From Oscillospiraceae bacterium (GTDB lineage: Bacteria > Bacillota > Clostridia > Oscillospirales > QAMX01): a stretch of DNA of 64,000 nt. Shown here in pieces: positions 56,901-64,000 of the stretch. The position numbers and the translations under genes were made by a program. Under the pieces are notes generated by a model. That model worked only from the letters and a program-made list of their open reading frames with translations, was not told the DNA's origin and did no database searches. The stretch spans positions 1-64,000 of the forward strand of contig SVMB01000008.1 in the NCBI GenBank assembly GCA_015067675.1, written 5' to 3'. Numbering within the stretch: position 1 is the first letter of the stretch; every line of letters begins with the position of its first letter.

Positions 56901-57540
56901 CAGCTTCTGTCCCGTAGTTTGTTACCTCCGAGAGGGTGACCGCATCTGAAAAAACAGGTTCGTCGTTATGAATATAAAATGCGTTCAGTTCGCCATTGAA
57001 CTCAGGCGCATGGGCCAGCAGAACATATAACTCTTTATTCAGGTCTGTAAGCGTGAATTGTTCGATATATGTTTCAGTCGAAGTCCCGCTGTAGAAACCG
57101 ATCTCCGGCAGCAGTGAACGTAGTTTAACGGAGTATTCTACGCGTTCATCGCCCTCACCAACCACATACACAATCTGCGCCTCTCCAACGCCGCTTGCCC
57201 GCAGCAGCGTGTAACCCGCAAAGGCCGAATTTTCATTGGCCGACTCGATGGTGAAAACGCTGTTATCCGGTGTCAGCGTGACATTAAAAGCTGAGAGCGG
57301 CTGGTAGGCTACTCCGTCATAATACTCAAGCATTACCCACCAGTCTTCTCCAAGCGGCAATTCCATTTCTTTTTGGTGGTTTCCCGCACTGTAGGCACCT
57401 TTTTCGTTGTCATAATTCACATTGCTTATGTACAGCCCCACCGGAGGTTTTTCACCGTCTTCCGTCTGCGCCCCATCCGTCGCATAAACCGGCACTGCGA
57501 GCAGCAGCAGTGCCATAAGCAGCAGGATCGTTTTCTTCAT
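53938..57540 (-). CDS. Large secreted repeat protein with beta-helix-like C-terminus
   Basis: Signal peptide MKKTILLLMALLLLAVPVYA; threefold internal repeat at LPEIGFYSG/LPAIGFYSA/LPEVGLYTA; C-terminal CDFIDNQHDF...GNFFGETK...GSGRVITDPRW. Confidence 0.8.
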   Translation of the reverse strand: MKKTILLLMALLLLAVPVYATDGAQTEDGEKPPVGLYISNVNYDNEKGAYSAGNHQKEMELPLGEDWWVMLEYYDGVAYQPLSAFNVTLTPDNSVFTIESANENSAFAGYTLLRASGVGEAQIVYVVGEGDERVEYSVKLRSLLPEIGFYSGTSTETYIEQFTLTDLNKELYVLLAHAPEFNGELNAFYIHNDEPVFSDAVTLSEVTNYGTEAAPLYGAKITLDKDGDLPENFELIVEWAYTDGCAGTDIHVTNSRPQLLYKRVNIINNVPTPVEPYDHRVNLTPNGSLRLKLELQDGENTRTIPASEVTLEQSGNVFSIETLEHNGTSYDQMCHLYANGIGEAQLVYKDGEKEYRIPVRSELPAIGFYSAPTVSVDTLLTEFRVTEDNSGVFYLLLTRDQLVNPTHKIEHGEEYVDSCEFKNFGTEEKPVYGVKIKLKDEFPAEFDLNVRIDADNWNNNRGIRVKDNRPGLVYSIADMMYGVPQENPNRQKEKVYDYPIGARYVCFYLSDADGNYQRIDDGITLVQEKNASTLEKTQTKGVWKLNAMGAGQFVYTTGGKTYKLALNPVLPEVGLYTAATPSASAYVDNGRVFTMDGQSESLWLSCKNPQIIQTISVGVIDSLKGSTTTTVIYGSGADEASNPSLPAWLSMDQTGAPGSFKFTIDSQKFSGRYEFVFFVNFGNGGQNLSFDVSEPAYAVTDMPTFEYEGKKYAISLAKLWHSGLGEVLNLRLPGTGESDGNINPDGSTNERVWTEFVGIMQDYGIASVTEAFDMYQYVTGLECEIGTFTNADGSDECFLSITDSTFERGGVNVPAVEFRAGSYGFAVIQTKITLDLPDQDPMVFQLYSTFKKHGAVQSFELDLSKNVDGYGPIDTTEKLNAILASSEAFDRYYAANDPDKVEAYQWCKNPANMMSHNVDLKLPPVTYEGIIYAQYNGIKLIGTEDASGNRTTVSGGIVVKNHLNDIQNISFVANEQYKVTYENDTFTCGILADGGNTTAHRCSFENYEYGMRSTRSGSIIPKDLCYFKNNAVGAYLENMDSADFGHSVFEGNTTAIILVSLRQNTAPYYFRIGGCDFIDNQHDFDVNVPEGTYWFLGNFFGETKDGEIVYRKANNIVRGSGRVITDPRWGSPNCEVVNGRVQPRDDDENRKLLADNKNVPMLNELASQYKFSEDAVTMNDGLSVSVEDKNGKVLGYWTIN

Positions 57541-57577
57541 CTTTATCCGCCCTTTCAATCACGTTATGTTTATCACC

Positions 57578-57606
57578 ATTATAAATCACTCCGCGATACA
57601 AAACAA
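57578..57606 (-). promoter_or_regulatory. Putative sigma-A promoter for the 1200-aa secreted protein
   Basis: Minus strand TTGTTT-N17-TATAAT. Confidence 0.6.
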
Positions 57607-57639
57607 TATGCTGTCTGCATACCTTCCGTTTCCGACACA

Positions 57640-60600
57640 TCAATTGAAATTCCAGATGCCCAGAATCGTTTCGTACTCGTCTTCCATGGTGATCTCCAAC
57701 GCATCTTTTTCGTCAAAAGTGGCTGCATCGATCTTGTACTGTGACGCGGAACCGTTGAGCATCGCAATTGCGTCTGCATCTACCGTCAACGTCATACCTA
57801 TCCGTTCCTCAAGACTCTTCTCCCAGACCCGGTCGCCGCGGATGGTGATCCAGTTGTTGCGCACGCGCCAAGAGGGATCGGTGATAACGCGGCCGGGGCC
57901 ATTGACAATGGTGTTTGCCTTGCGCTGCTGTACCTCGCGGATATCCAATTCATCAAGACCCCGGTTTGGATCATGGCTTTCCTTCGTTCTGCCAAAGAAG
58001 TTGCCAATAAACCAGAACGTGCTGCCTTTGACGGTCTCCGCGCGGAAATCATGCTGGTTATTGATAAAGTCGCAGCCATAGACACGGTAATCGTAAGGCT
58101 GGATATAACTGGGCAGTGCGTCAATCCAGATGGCAATATCGTTGTCCTCAAAAACCGAATAGCGGACTTCTGCGTTGGCGTTGCCCTGATTCTTGATTCC
58201 ACTGTTATAATAGACTGCTACGCCGTTGCCCTTGAAGTAATTGTTGTAATCGGGATGCGAATAGCCGTTTTTCTCGTTGTAGATTGCGTAACTAAAGCCT
58301 TCAAAGCTGCAAAAACCGATATCACATTCGCCGACATCGGAGTAGATGCCGACAGTGACGGCTTCGCCGTCGATGACGCGCGTATAGTCCTTATTTTCCA
58401 CAAAGCGGATATGGTAAATTCGTCCCAGATCACCGCGGTTTGTGATTTTTCCCTCACTGATGCCGTTTCCGATGAAGATGCCGCCTGAAATGGTGGTACG
58501 GCTGACGGTTTCAAGGATAGTACCGGACTCATCTTTGCGCGTAATCGTGGTACCGTCAATGAGCAGGTTCAGTGCAGAACTTGTGTGGCTCTCGATGATG
58601 CCGGTGTAAGTCACCGCCGGGAGCTTAAGCATGATGCGGTTGGATGACACATTGGGATTGGTCTTAAAGTATTCGTAGGCGGCGTACCCCTCAGGATTCC
58701 GCTCCTTGAAGTAGGCAAGAAGGGCGTCATCACTGGCAAGAATTGCATTGATTTCCTCGACGGTATCCACTGGATTTTCTCCCTGACCCAGATCGAGCAC
58801 AAACTGCTGGTCTCCCAGCCAGTGAATGTTGACCCAGCTGCTGACAGTAAACGGCGCCATTTTGGGCAGCTCAATAGTAATATCCGCCCACAGCAGCGCC
58901 TCACCCTGTCCATCGGCAACACCACGGACACCGGGAACAATGGCATTACCTCGATCGACATTGATATCACTCAGATCAAGCCAGCATTCTCCCGTTGAGC
59001 CGTCTGCATTGCGAAACCTTTTGATGCTGTACTGAACGTTTTTGATGTACTTGTACATTTCCACTGCTTCCCGTTCGGTCGCAGTGTTATAGTTTTCCAT
59101 AATACCGACGATACGGGTCATTTCAAAGCCATTCTCAATGGCTCCGCTTCCGCCGGTACCCGAACCGGGAGTGTGCATGAACAGACCACCGGATTCATAG
59201 ATGCCCGCGATAGCCACCGCATAGGTCTTGCCGTCATGGGTAAAGGTCGGAACCTCAGCCTTCATATTCATAATGTCCCGGATCTGGAAGTCAGAACCTG
59301 AGAAATCACGGTTTCCGCTGTACGCCCGGAAGTTGATGCCCCAAAATCCAACAAAGGACTTGTCCACGGTTACCTTGACGTTTCCTGTTCCGCTGTAATT
59401 AGCCAAATCAAAGCTGAGCCATGATGGCAGAGACGCCGTATCGGCACCACTTCCATAAAACGTAATCGTCTTTGTATCTGTTCCGCTGCTGTAATCCGTC
59501 AGTTCCACATCAATCCGGTCAATACTGCCGACGTTCTCCGCCGAAATCAGGTAGAAACTGACCGGTTCGTTGATGATGCTGAGATGATTGCTCTTGCTCA
59601 GTAGCGTACTTGCAGACGCCGTTGACTGCGTATATGCACCAAACGGCGGCAGAACGCTGTTCAGCTGCAGGGTGTAAGTCTTTCCATTGTAAGTATACTG
59701 CACCGCTGCCTGACCTACATCACTGACCTTCAGCGTCCAGATGCCCGGGGCAGCATGTTTCGTCAGCGAAAAAGCCCCTGCGTTTCCCTGCACGATTGTC
59801 ACACCGTCGTCAATTCGGGTATAGCCGCCGTTTTCATCCGTCATGTAAAAACAAATATTATACGAGCCCATTGTATTGGAAAAGCTCGACTGCTTGAAAT
59901 TACCCGTATTCTCCACCGGTCCGGCGTTTGACCAGCCAGCCATGCTGTACACAAGATTCGTACGTCGGCTCACAATTTCGATATCAGCCGAGCGGTTCTT
60001 CTCTCCGCCGCCGGTATATTCCACATTCAGCATGAAGCGATCCGGCGCATTGTCTTTCAATGTGAATTTGACCTCCGCACCATAGACCGGCTCGTTCTCC
60101 GAACCGTAATTCATCGGGTTGCAGGTCACGTTTGCAAATTCGCTGGAACAGGATATCTCGGGCTGAGAAGAGAAATGCAGATCATAGGGCAGAACGTAAA
60201 GGGTAACTTCTTCGTCATCCTTCACGATGTACTGCGTCAGTAAGCTTTCTTTGGTCACTTCCCGGCTGCTGTAAAAGCCAAGCTTGGGCAGTGTGACATT
60301 TACACTGACGGTATAAGTCTTGTTGTTATGGGTGTAGCTGACAGTCGCAGAGCCGATACTGTCAGCATACAGCCTGTAATAACCCTCATAGATCTGACCA
60401 TTTGCCTCCCATCTTTCAAAGGAAAACACAGAAGAATCCGAAACTGTAACGTCGTTTTCCGACAATTGAACTGTCTTTTCGCCGTCAAAGAAACAGAGTG
60501 CAGCCTGAGCCCTGTCTCCTACAGACAAAGTCCATGCGCTCTCCGCATGATCACTCAGAGAAGGGATTTTGTTCTTATCCGAATTGACTCTGCGCCATTC

Positions 60601-61368
60601 CAGCCGAGGCTGAAGGTTTTTCACCTTCATAATCGTACCCTGACGGTATGTGTACTCTCCAACCACAGTTTCAAACGTGATCACTGCTTCACCGCTCATC
60701 TGAGGAGCAATGGTAATCTCTGCATAGCAGGTACCGGCTGTTCCTGCTTTCATTTCTGCCGTTACGAGGTGATTATCACTCGAGACGGTTGTTGCAGACG
60801 TGAAATCGGCTGCGTTCTGCGGCAGTACATAAACGGTGACAGATTCATCTCCGTTAATGCTGACTTCCGTGAGGAAATTCTCTTTCGTCGCGGAAGGAGA
60901 ACTGTAAATACCCACATCCGGCAGCGTTACGCTGACAGGAAGAGTATAGGTTACTCCGTTCCCTTCACCCATAGCCGCATAGGAAAGCGCTGAGCCTTCA
61001 AAACTGCTGGCATGTAGAATATAATAGCCGGGATGGGATGCACTGTTGTACGGTTCCAGGCTCAGATCTCTATCGACGGAAACACCGTCTTTCAACGCAA
61101 CAAAATCGTTTCCGTCATAATAATACAGCACAATCTGGCGTTCACTGCCGCACCAAACCTCCACAGCTTCGCTGCGGTACTGCTCATCTTCGTCAATTAC
61201 AGGCTGCCATACGCCGTCCACGTTCTGCATACTATACTGTTTCCAGTACAGTCCAGGCACAAACGTTGCATTTTCTCCCGAAATGTCCGGCTCCGTCACC
61301 TGGGTCGCATATACAGGCAGCGCAAGTATCAAAAGGGCTGCCACCAGCATAATAATCGTCTTTTTCAT
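57640..61368 (-). CDS. Large secreted repeat protein, paralog of 53938-57540
   Basis: Signal peptide MKKTIIMLVAALLILALPVYA; LPDVGIYSS/LPKLGFYSS/LPPFGAYTQ repeats; C-terminal CDFINNQHDF...GNFFGRTK...GPGRVITDPSW. Confidence 0.8.
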   Translation of the reverse strand: MKKTIIMLVAALLILALPVYATQVTEPDISGENATFVPGLYWKQYSMQNVDGVWQPVIDEDEQYRSEAVEVWCGSERQIVLYYYDGNDFVALKDGVSVDRDLSLEPYNSASHPGYYILHASSFEGSALSYAAMGEGNGVTYTLPVSVTLPDVGIYSSPSATKENFLTEVSINGDESVTVYVLPQNAADFTSATTVSSDNHLVTAEMKAGTAGTCYAEITIAPQMSGEAVITFETVVGEYTYRQGTIMKVKNLQPRLEWRRVNSDKNKIPSLSDHAESAWTLSVGDRAQAALCFFDGEKTVQLSENDVTVSDSSVFSFERWEANGQIYEGYYRLYADSIGSATVSYTHNNKTYTVSVNVTLPKLGFYSSREVTKESLLTQYIVKDDEEVTLYVLPYDLHFSSQPEISCSSEFANVTCNPMNYGSENEPVYGAEVKFTLKDNAPDRFMLNVEYTGGGEKNRSADIEIVSRRTNLVYSMAGWSNAGPVENTGNFKQSSFSNTMGSYNICFYMTDENGGYTRIDDGVTIVQGNAGAFSLTKHAAPGIWTLKVSDVGQAAVQYTYNGKTYTLQLNSVLPPFGAYTQSTASASTLLSKSNHLSIINEPVSFYLISAENVGSIDRIDVELTDYSSGTDTKTITFYGSGADTASLPSWLSFDLANYSGTGNVKVTVDKSFVGFWGINFRAYSGNRDFSGSDFQIRDIMNMKAEVPTFTHDGKTYAVAIAGIYESGGLFMHTPGSGTGGSGAIENGFEMTRIVGIMENYNTATEREAVEMYKYIKNVQYSIKRFRNADGSTGECWLDLSDINVDRGNAIVPGVRGVADGQGEALLWADITIELPKMAPFTVSSWVNIHWLGDQQFVLDLGQGENPVDTVEEINAILASDDALLAYFKERNPEGYAAYEYFKTNPNVSSNRIMLKLPAVTYTGIIESHTSSALNLLIDGTTITRKDESGTILETVSRTTISGGIFIGNGISEGKITNRGDLGRIYHIRFVENKDYTRVIDGEAVTVGIYSDVGECDIGFCSFEGFSYAIYNEKNGYSHPDYNNYFKGNGVAVYYNSGIKNQGNANAEVRYSVFEDNDIAIWIDALPSYIQPYDYRVYGCDFINNQHDFRAETVKGSTFWFIGNFFGRTKESHDPNRGLDELDIREVQQRKANTIVNGPGRVITDPSWRVRNNWITIRGDRVWEKSLEERIGMTLTVDADAIAMLNGSASQYKIDAATFDEKDALEITMEDEYETILGIWNFN

Positions 61369-61471
61369 CTTAATCCACCTTTTCCAAACGTCAAATCCTG
61401 CGTCATAGACCACAAACTGCTATAAAGAGCACTACCGCCTGTAAAAAACAGGCGGTAATTGATTGCTTCTA

Positions 61472-62176
61472 TTACACTTCTTCACCCATCAGCCGCAGGG
61501 CTTCCCTGGCTGCTGCCTGTTCGGCAGCTTTCTTGGAGTGACCCTCGCCGCGGGCAAACACATTGGAGTTGAGCAGCAGCTCAACGGCAAACTGTTTGTC
61601 GTGATCGGGGCCAGTGCTGCTGACCGTGCGGTAGGAGAGCGTCTCCTGCTTGTTCTTCTGCACGATCTCCTGCAGGATAGTCTTGTAGTCGTTGGATACA
61701 CTGTGGCGCACGGCCTCCCGGATGTTTTCCTCCGTAAAGCTGAGGATAAACTTCCGCGCCGGTTCCATGCCGCCGTCCAGATAGATGGCACCGATGACAG
61801 CTTCCACGGCGTCAGCCAGAATCGACGGGCGCTCCCGTCCGCCGCCGGCTTCCTCACCCTTGCCCAGCAGCAAATGCTCGGCCAGGCCCATTTTCAGTGC
61901 CTGCCGATGCAGCGCCTGCTCACAAACCACGGTTGCACGGAGCTTTGTCAGGTTGCCTTCCGGCATCATGGGAAAGTGACGGTAGATATAGTCGGCGGTT
62001 ACAACGCTCAAAACCGCGTCACCCAGAAACTCCAACCGCTCGTTGGAGCCGATGGGCTCGCCGGGCTTGTGGTGGCGGCCTTTCTTTTCATTGGCATAGG
62101 AGCTGTGCTGCAGCGCATTCTTCAAAAGCGACGGGCTTTTGAAGCTGTATCCGATTTTTTCTTCCAGCGAATGCAT
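61472..62176 (-). CDS. rnc: Ribonuclease III
   Basis: NERLEFLGDAVLSVVTADYIY; ILADAVEAVIGAIYLDGG; C-terminal dsRBD. Confidence 0.97.
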   Translation of the reverse strand: MHSLEEKIGYSFKSPSLLKNALQHSSYANEKKGRHHKPGEPIGSNERLEFLGDAVLSVVTADYIYRHFPMMPEGNLTKLRATVVCEQALHRQALKMGLAEHLLLGKGEEAGGGRERPSILADAVEAVIGAIYLDGGMEPARKFILSFTEENIREAVRHSVSNDYKTILQEIVQKNKQETLSYRTVSSTGPDHDKQFAVELLLNSNVFARGEGHSKKAAEQAAAREALRLMGEEV

Positions 62177-62184
62177 ACGGTTCC

Positions 62185-62418
62185 TCAGTCAACTCTTTCC
62201 TGAATGAATTCCACGATGTCACCGACGGTGTGGAATCTCAGCATATCCTCTTCCAGAAGGTTCTCCAGATCAAATTCTTCTTCCAGCGCCAGTGCCAGTT
62301 CCACGGCGTCCAGAGAATCCGCGCCCAGTTCTTCTTCCAGATCGGTGTTCATGGTGATGGTATTGGGTTCCACGTCAAACTGTTCGGACAAAAGCTGCAC
62401 CAGAATGTCGAAAATCAT
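62185..62418 (-). CDS. acpP: Acyl carrier protein
   Basis: DLEEELGADSLDAVELALALEEEFD. Confidence 0.97.
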   Translation of the reverse strand: MIFDILVQLLSEQFDVEPNTITMNTDLEEELGADSLDAVELALALEEEFDLENLLEEDMLRFHTVGDIVEFIQERVD

Positions 62419-62433
62419 CTCAAATCCCTCCGC

Positions 62434-63432
62434 TTACTTCTTGTCGGGAGCCAGCGCCGCCGCCATCTTGGCAACTGCGCCGCTTTCATGAAACCGAATG
62501 GCCTGCCCCATCGCCGTTTCAAATGCACGGGCGTCGGACGAGCCGTGCGCCTTGATGACAGGCTTGTTGATGCCCAGAATCGGCGCACCGCCTACTTCAC
62601 GGTAATCCATGCGGCTCTTGAGATCCTTGATGTCTTTCTTGAACATCAGCGCCGCCAGCATCGTGAGCACGTTGCGCTTGAACATGGTTTTCAGCACCTT
62701 GCTGAAATACATCCCCACGCCTTCATAGGTCTTTAAGACCAGATTGCCGGTAAATCCGTCGCAGACATACACATCCGCGGCTCCTGCCGCCAGATCGCGT
62801 CCCTCAACGTTGCCGATGAAATGAATCCCGGCTTCCGCTTTGAGAAGCTGATGGGTCTCCTTCTGCAGCGGCGCACCCTTGTGCTCCTCGGTGCCGTTGT
62901 TAAGAAGTCCCACGCGGGGCTTTTCAATCCCCTGGGTGCCCGCCATATAGGCCGTACCCATATGGGCAAACTGTACCAGATATTCCGGCGTGCACTCGGC
63001 ATTGGCGCCGGAGTCAATCAGCAGCGAGCGGCCTTCCCCCGTGGGAATCACGGTGCCGATGGCGCCGCGTCGAACGCCCGGCAGACGCTTGACGATGAGG
63101 GTTGCACCGGTCAGCAGCGCGCCGGTATTACCGGCGGACACCAGCGCATCGCCTTCGCCCTCGGAGAGGGCTTTGAGCGCCACAACCATGGAAGAATCCT
63201 TCTTGCTGCGAATGGAGCTCGTGGGGTCATCCTCCATCGTAATGACGTCGGAGGCTTCCTTGATGCTGATGCCGTCGCGGGCCACGCCTGCCTCGGCAAT
63301 CGCCTTCTCAATGGCGTCAGGCTTACCTACCAGCATCACTTCAATATGTTTTTCAGCAATAACCTTTGCCGCCGCTTCCACGACGGGACGGGGACCCAGG
63401 TCGCCGCTCATGGCATCCAGAATGATTTTCAC
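62434..63432 (-). CDS. plsX: Phosphate acyltransferase PlsX
   Basis: [21 protein letters not shown]...[32 protein letters not shown]. Confidence 0.97.
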   Translation of the reverse strand: MKIILDAMSGDLGPRPVVEAAAKVIAEKHIEVMLVGKPDAIEKAIAEAGVARDGISIKEASDVITMEDDPTSSIRSKKDSSMVVALKALSEGEGDALVSAGNTGALLTGATLIVKRLPGVRRGAIGTVIPTGEGRSLLIDSGANAECTPEYLVQFAHMGTAYMAGTQGIEKPRVGLLNNGTEEHKGAPLQKETHQLLKAEAGIHFIGNVEGRDLAAGAADVYVCDGFTGNLVLKTYEGVGMYFSKVLKTMFKRNVLTMLAALMFKKDIKDLKSRMDYREVGGAPILGINKPVIKAHGSSDARAFETAMGQAIRFHESGAVAKMAAALAPDKK

Positions 63433-64000
63433 AGTTTGTTTCCGCCTTCCGCTTCATTTTCCACGCGGAACTGAGGTTCCAGCGTCTCCAGAACCTGCAG
63501 CGCGCGCTCGCAGACCTTTTCTTTCTTATTGCGCTTGCCCTTATATCGGCCCTCCAGAGGAGTCATGATGCCGAAATTGACATTCATCGGCTGGAACTCC
63601 ATGAGGCTTCCCTCACTGATGTAAAGCGCCAGCGCACCAATGGCCGTCTCACGCGGGAACACGGTCTCTTCCTGTCCCAGAAGCTTCTGAGCAAGGTTAA
63701 AGCCCGCCACATATCCCGAAGCGGTACTCTCGATATAGCCCTCAACGCCCGTCATCTGGCCGGCAAAGCGGATACGGCGATCGCTTCTGAGCGCATAGCC
63801 CGCATCGAGAAGCTCCGGCGAGTTGAGGAAGCTGTTGCGGTGCATGACGCCGTAGCGCGCAAACTCCGCCTTATGCAGCGCCGGTATCATGGAAAAGACG
63901 CGCTTCTGCTCGGGGTGCTTGAGGTGGGTCTGGAAACCTACGATGTTGTAAAGCGTACCTTCCGCATTGTCCTTGCGCAGCTGCACCACGGTATAGGGCA
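63429..64000 (-). CDS. trmFO: Methylenetetrahydrofolate--tRNA-(uracil-5-)-methyltransferase TrmFO (partial, runs off window end)
   Basis: [62 protein letters not shown]...[20 protein letters not shown]. Confidence 0.95.
   Translation of the reverse strand, partial: PYTVVQLRKDNAEGTLYNIVGFQTHLKHPEQKRVFSMIPALHKAEFARYGVMHRNSFLNSPELLDAGYALRSDRRIRFAGQMTGVEGYIESTASGYVAGFNLAQKLLGQEETVFPRETAIGALALYISEGSLMEFQPMNVNFGIMTPLEGRYKGKRNKKEKVCERALQVLETLEPQFRVENEAEGGNKL

Noticed and set aside
61434-61458. TACCGCCTGT-aaaaa-ACAGGCGGTA as terminator of rnc
   Set aside because: Good inverted repeat but no T-tract following on the minus strand; left uncalled as a terminator.

Overview
This is a roughly 57% GC (estimated by eye) chromosomal window from a low-GC-phylum Gram-positive, most likely a gut Oscillospiraceae/Ruminococcaceae-type Clostridia (inference from gene content, SLH proteins and Rex). 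No rRNA, tRNA, CRISPR array, prophage or transposase was recognised. About 50 protein-coding genes are supported. They include housekeeping genes (trmB, rsmA, metK, rex, fhs, tsaE/tsaB, trmFO-plsX-acpP-rnc), transport and carbohydrate genes (LplB-type permease, NSS symporter, CDF, MFS, P-type ATPase, two GH29-like proteins), a paaK-iorA-iorB-paaK-ACT cluster, a kinase plus two ABC exporters, and a surface-protein locus with an SLH protein and two >1200-aa paralogous secreted proteins. The ORF track misses two small genes that I support by direct reading: a 52-aa Cys/Gly-rich membrane peptide (22762-22920, -) and a 59-aa Cys-rich protein (27214-27393, +) divergent from an XRE regulator whose palindromic operator fills the promoter spacer. 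The signals I rate highest are: (1) a 21-bp-phased direct repeat (CAATTCGTGCC x2) upstream of the kinase/ABC-ABC operon, resembling a LytTR-type operator; (2) a metK leader with mutually exclusive pairings and a Shine-Dalgarno displaced from the ATG; (3) the paralogous giant secreted proteins with threefold internal repeats and a right-handed-helix-like C-terminus; (4) a one-base frameshift in the last SLH repeat of the neighbouring surface protein; (5) two cases where a terminator-like hairpin contains the Shine-Dalgarno of the next gene. All calls come from reading the sequence; no database search was run.
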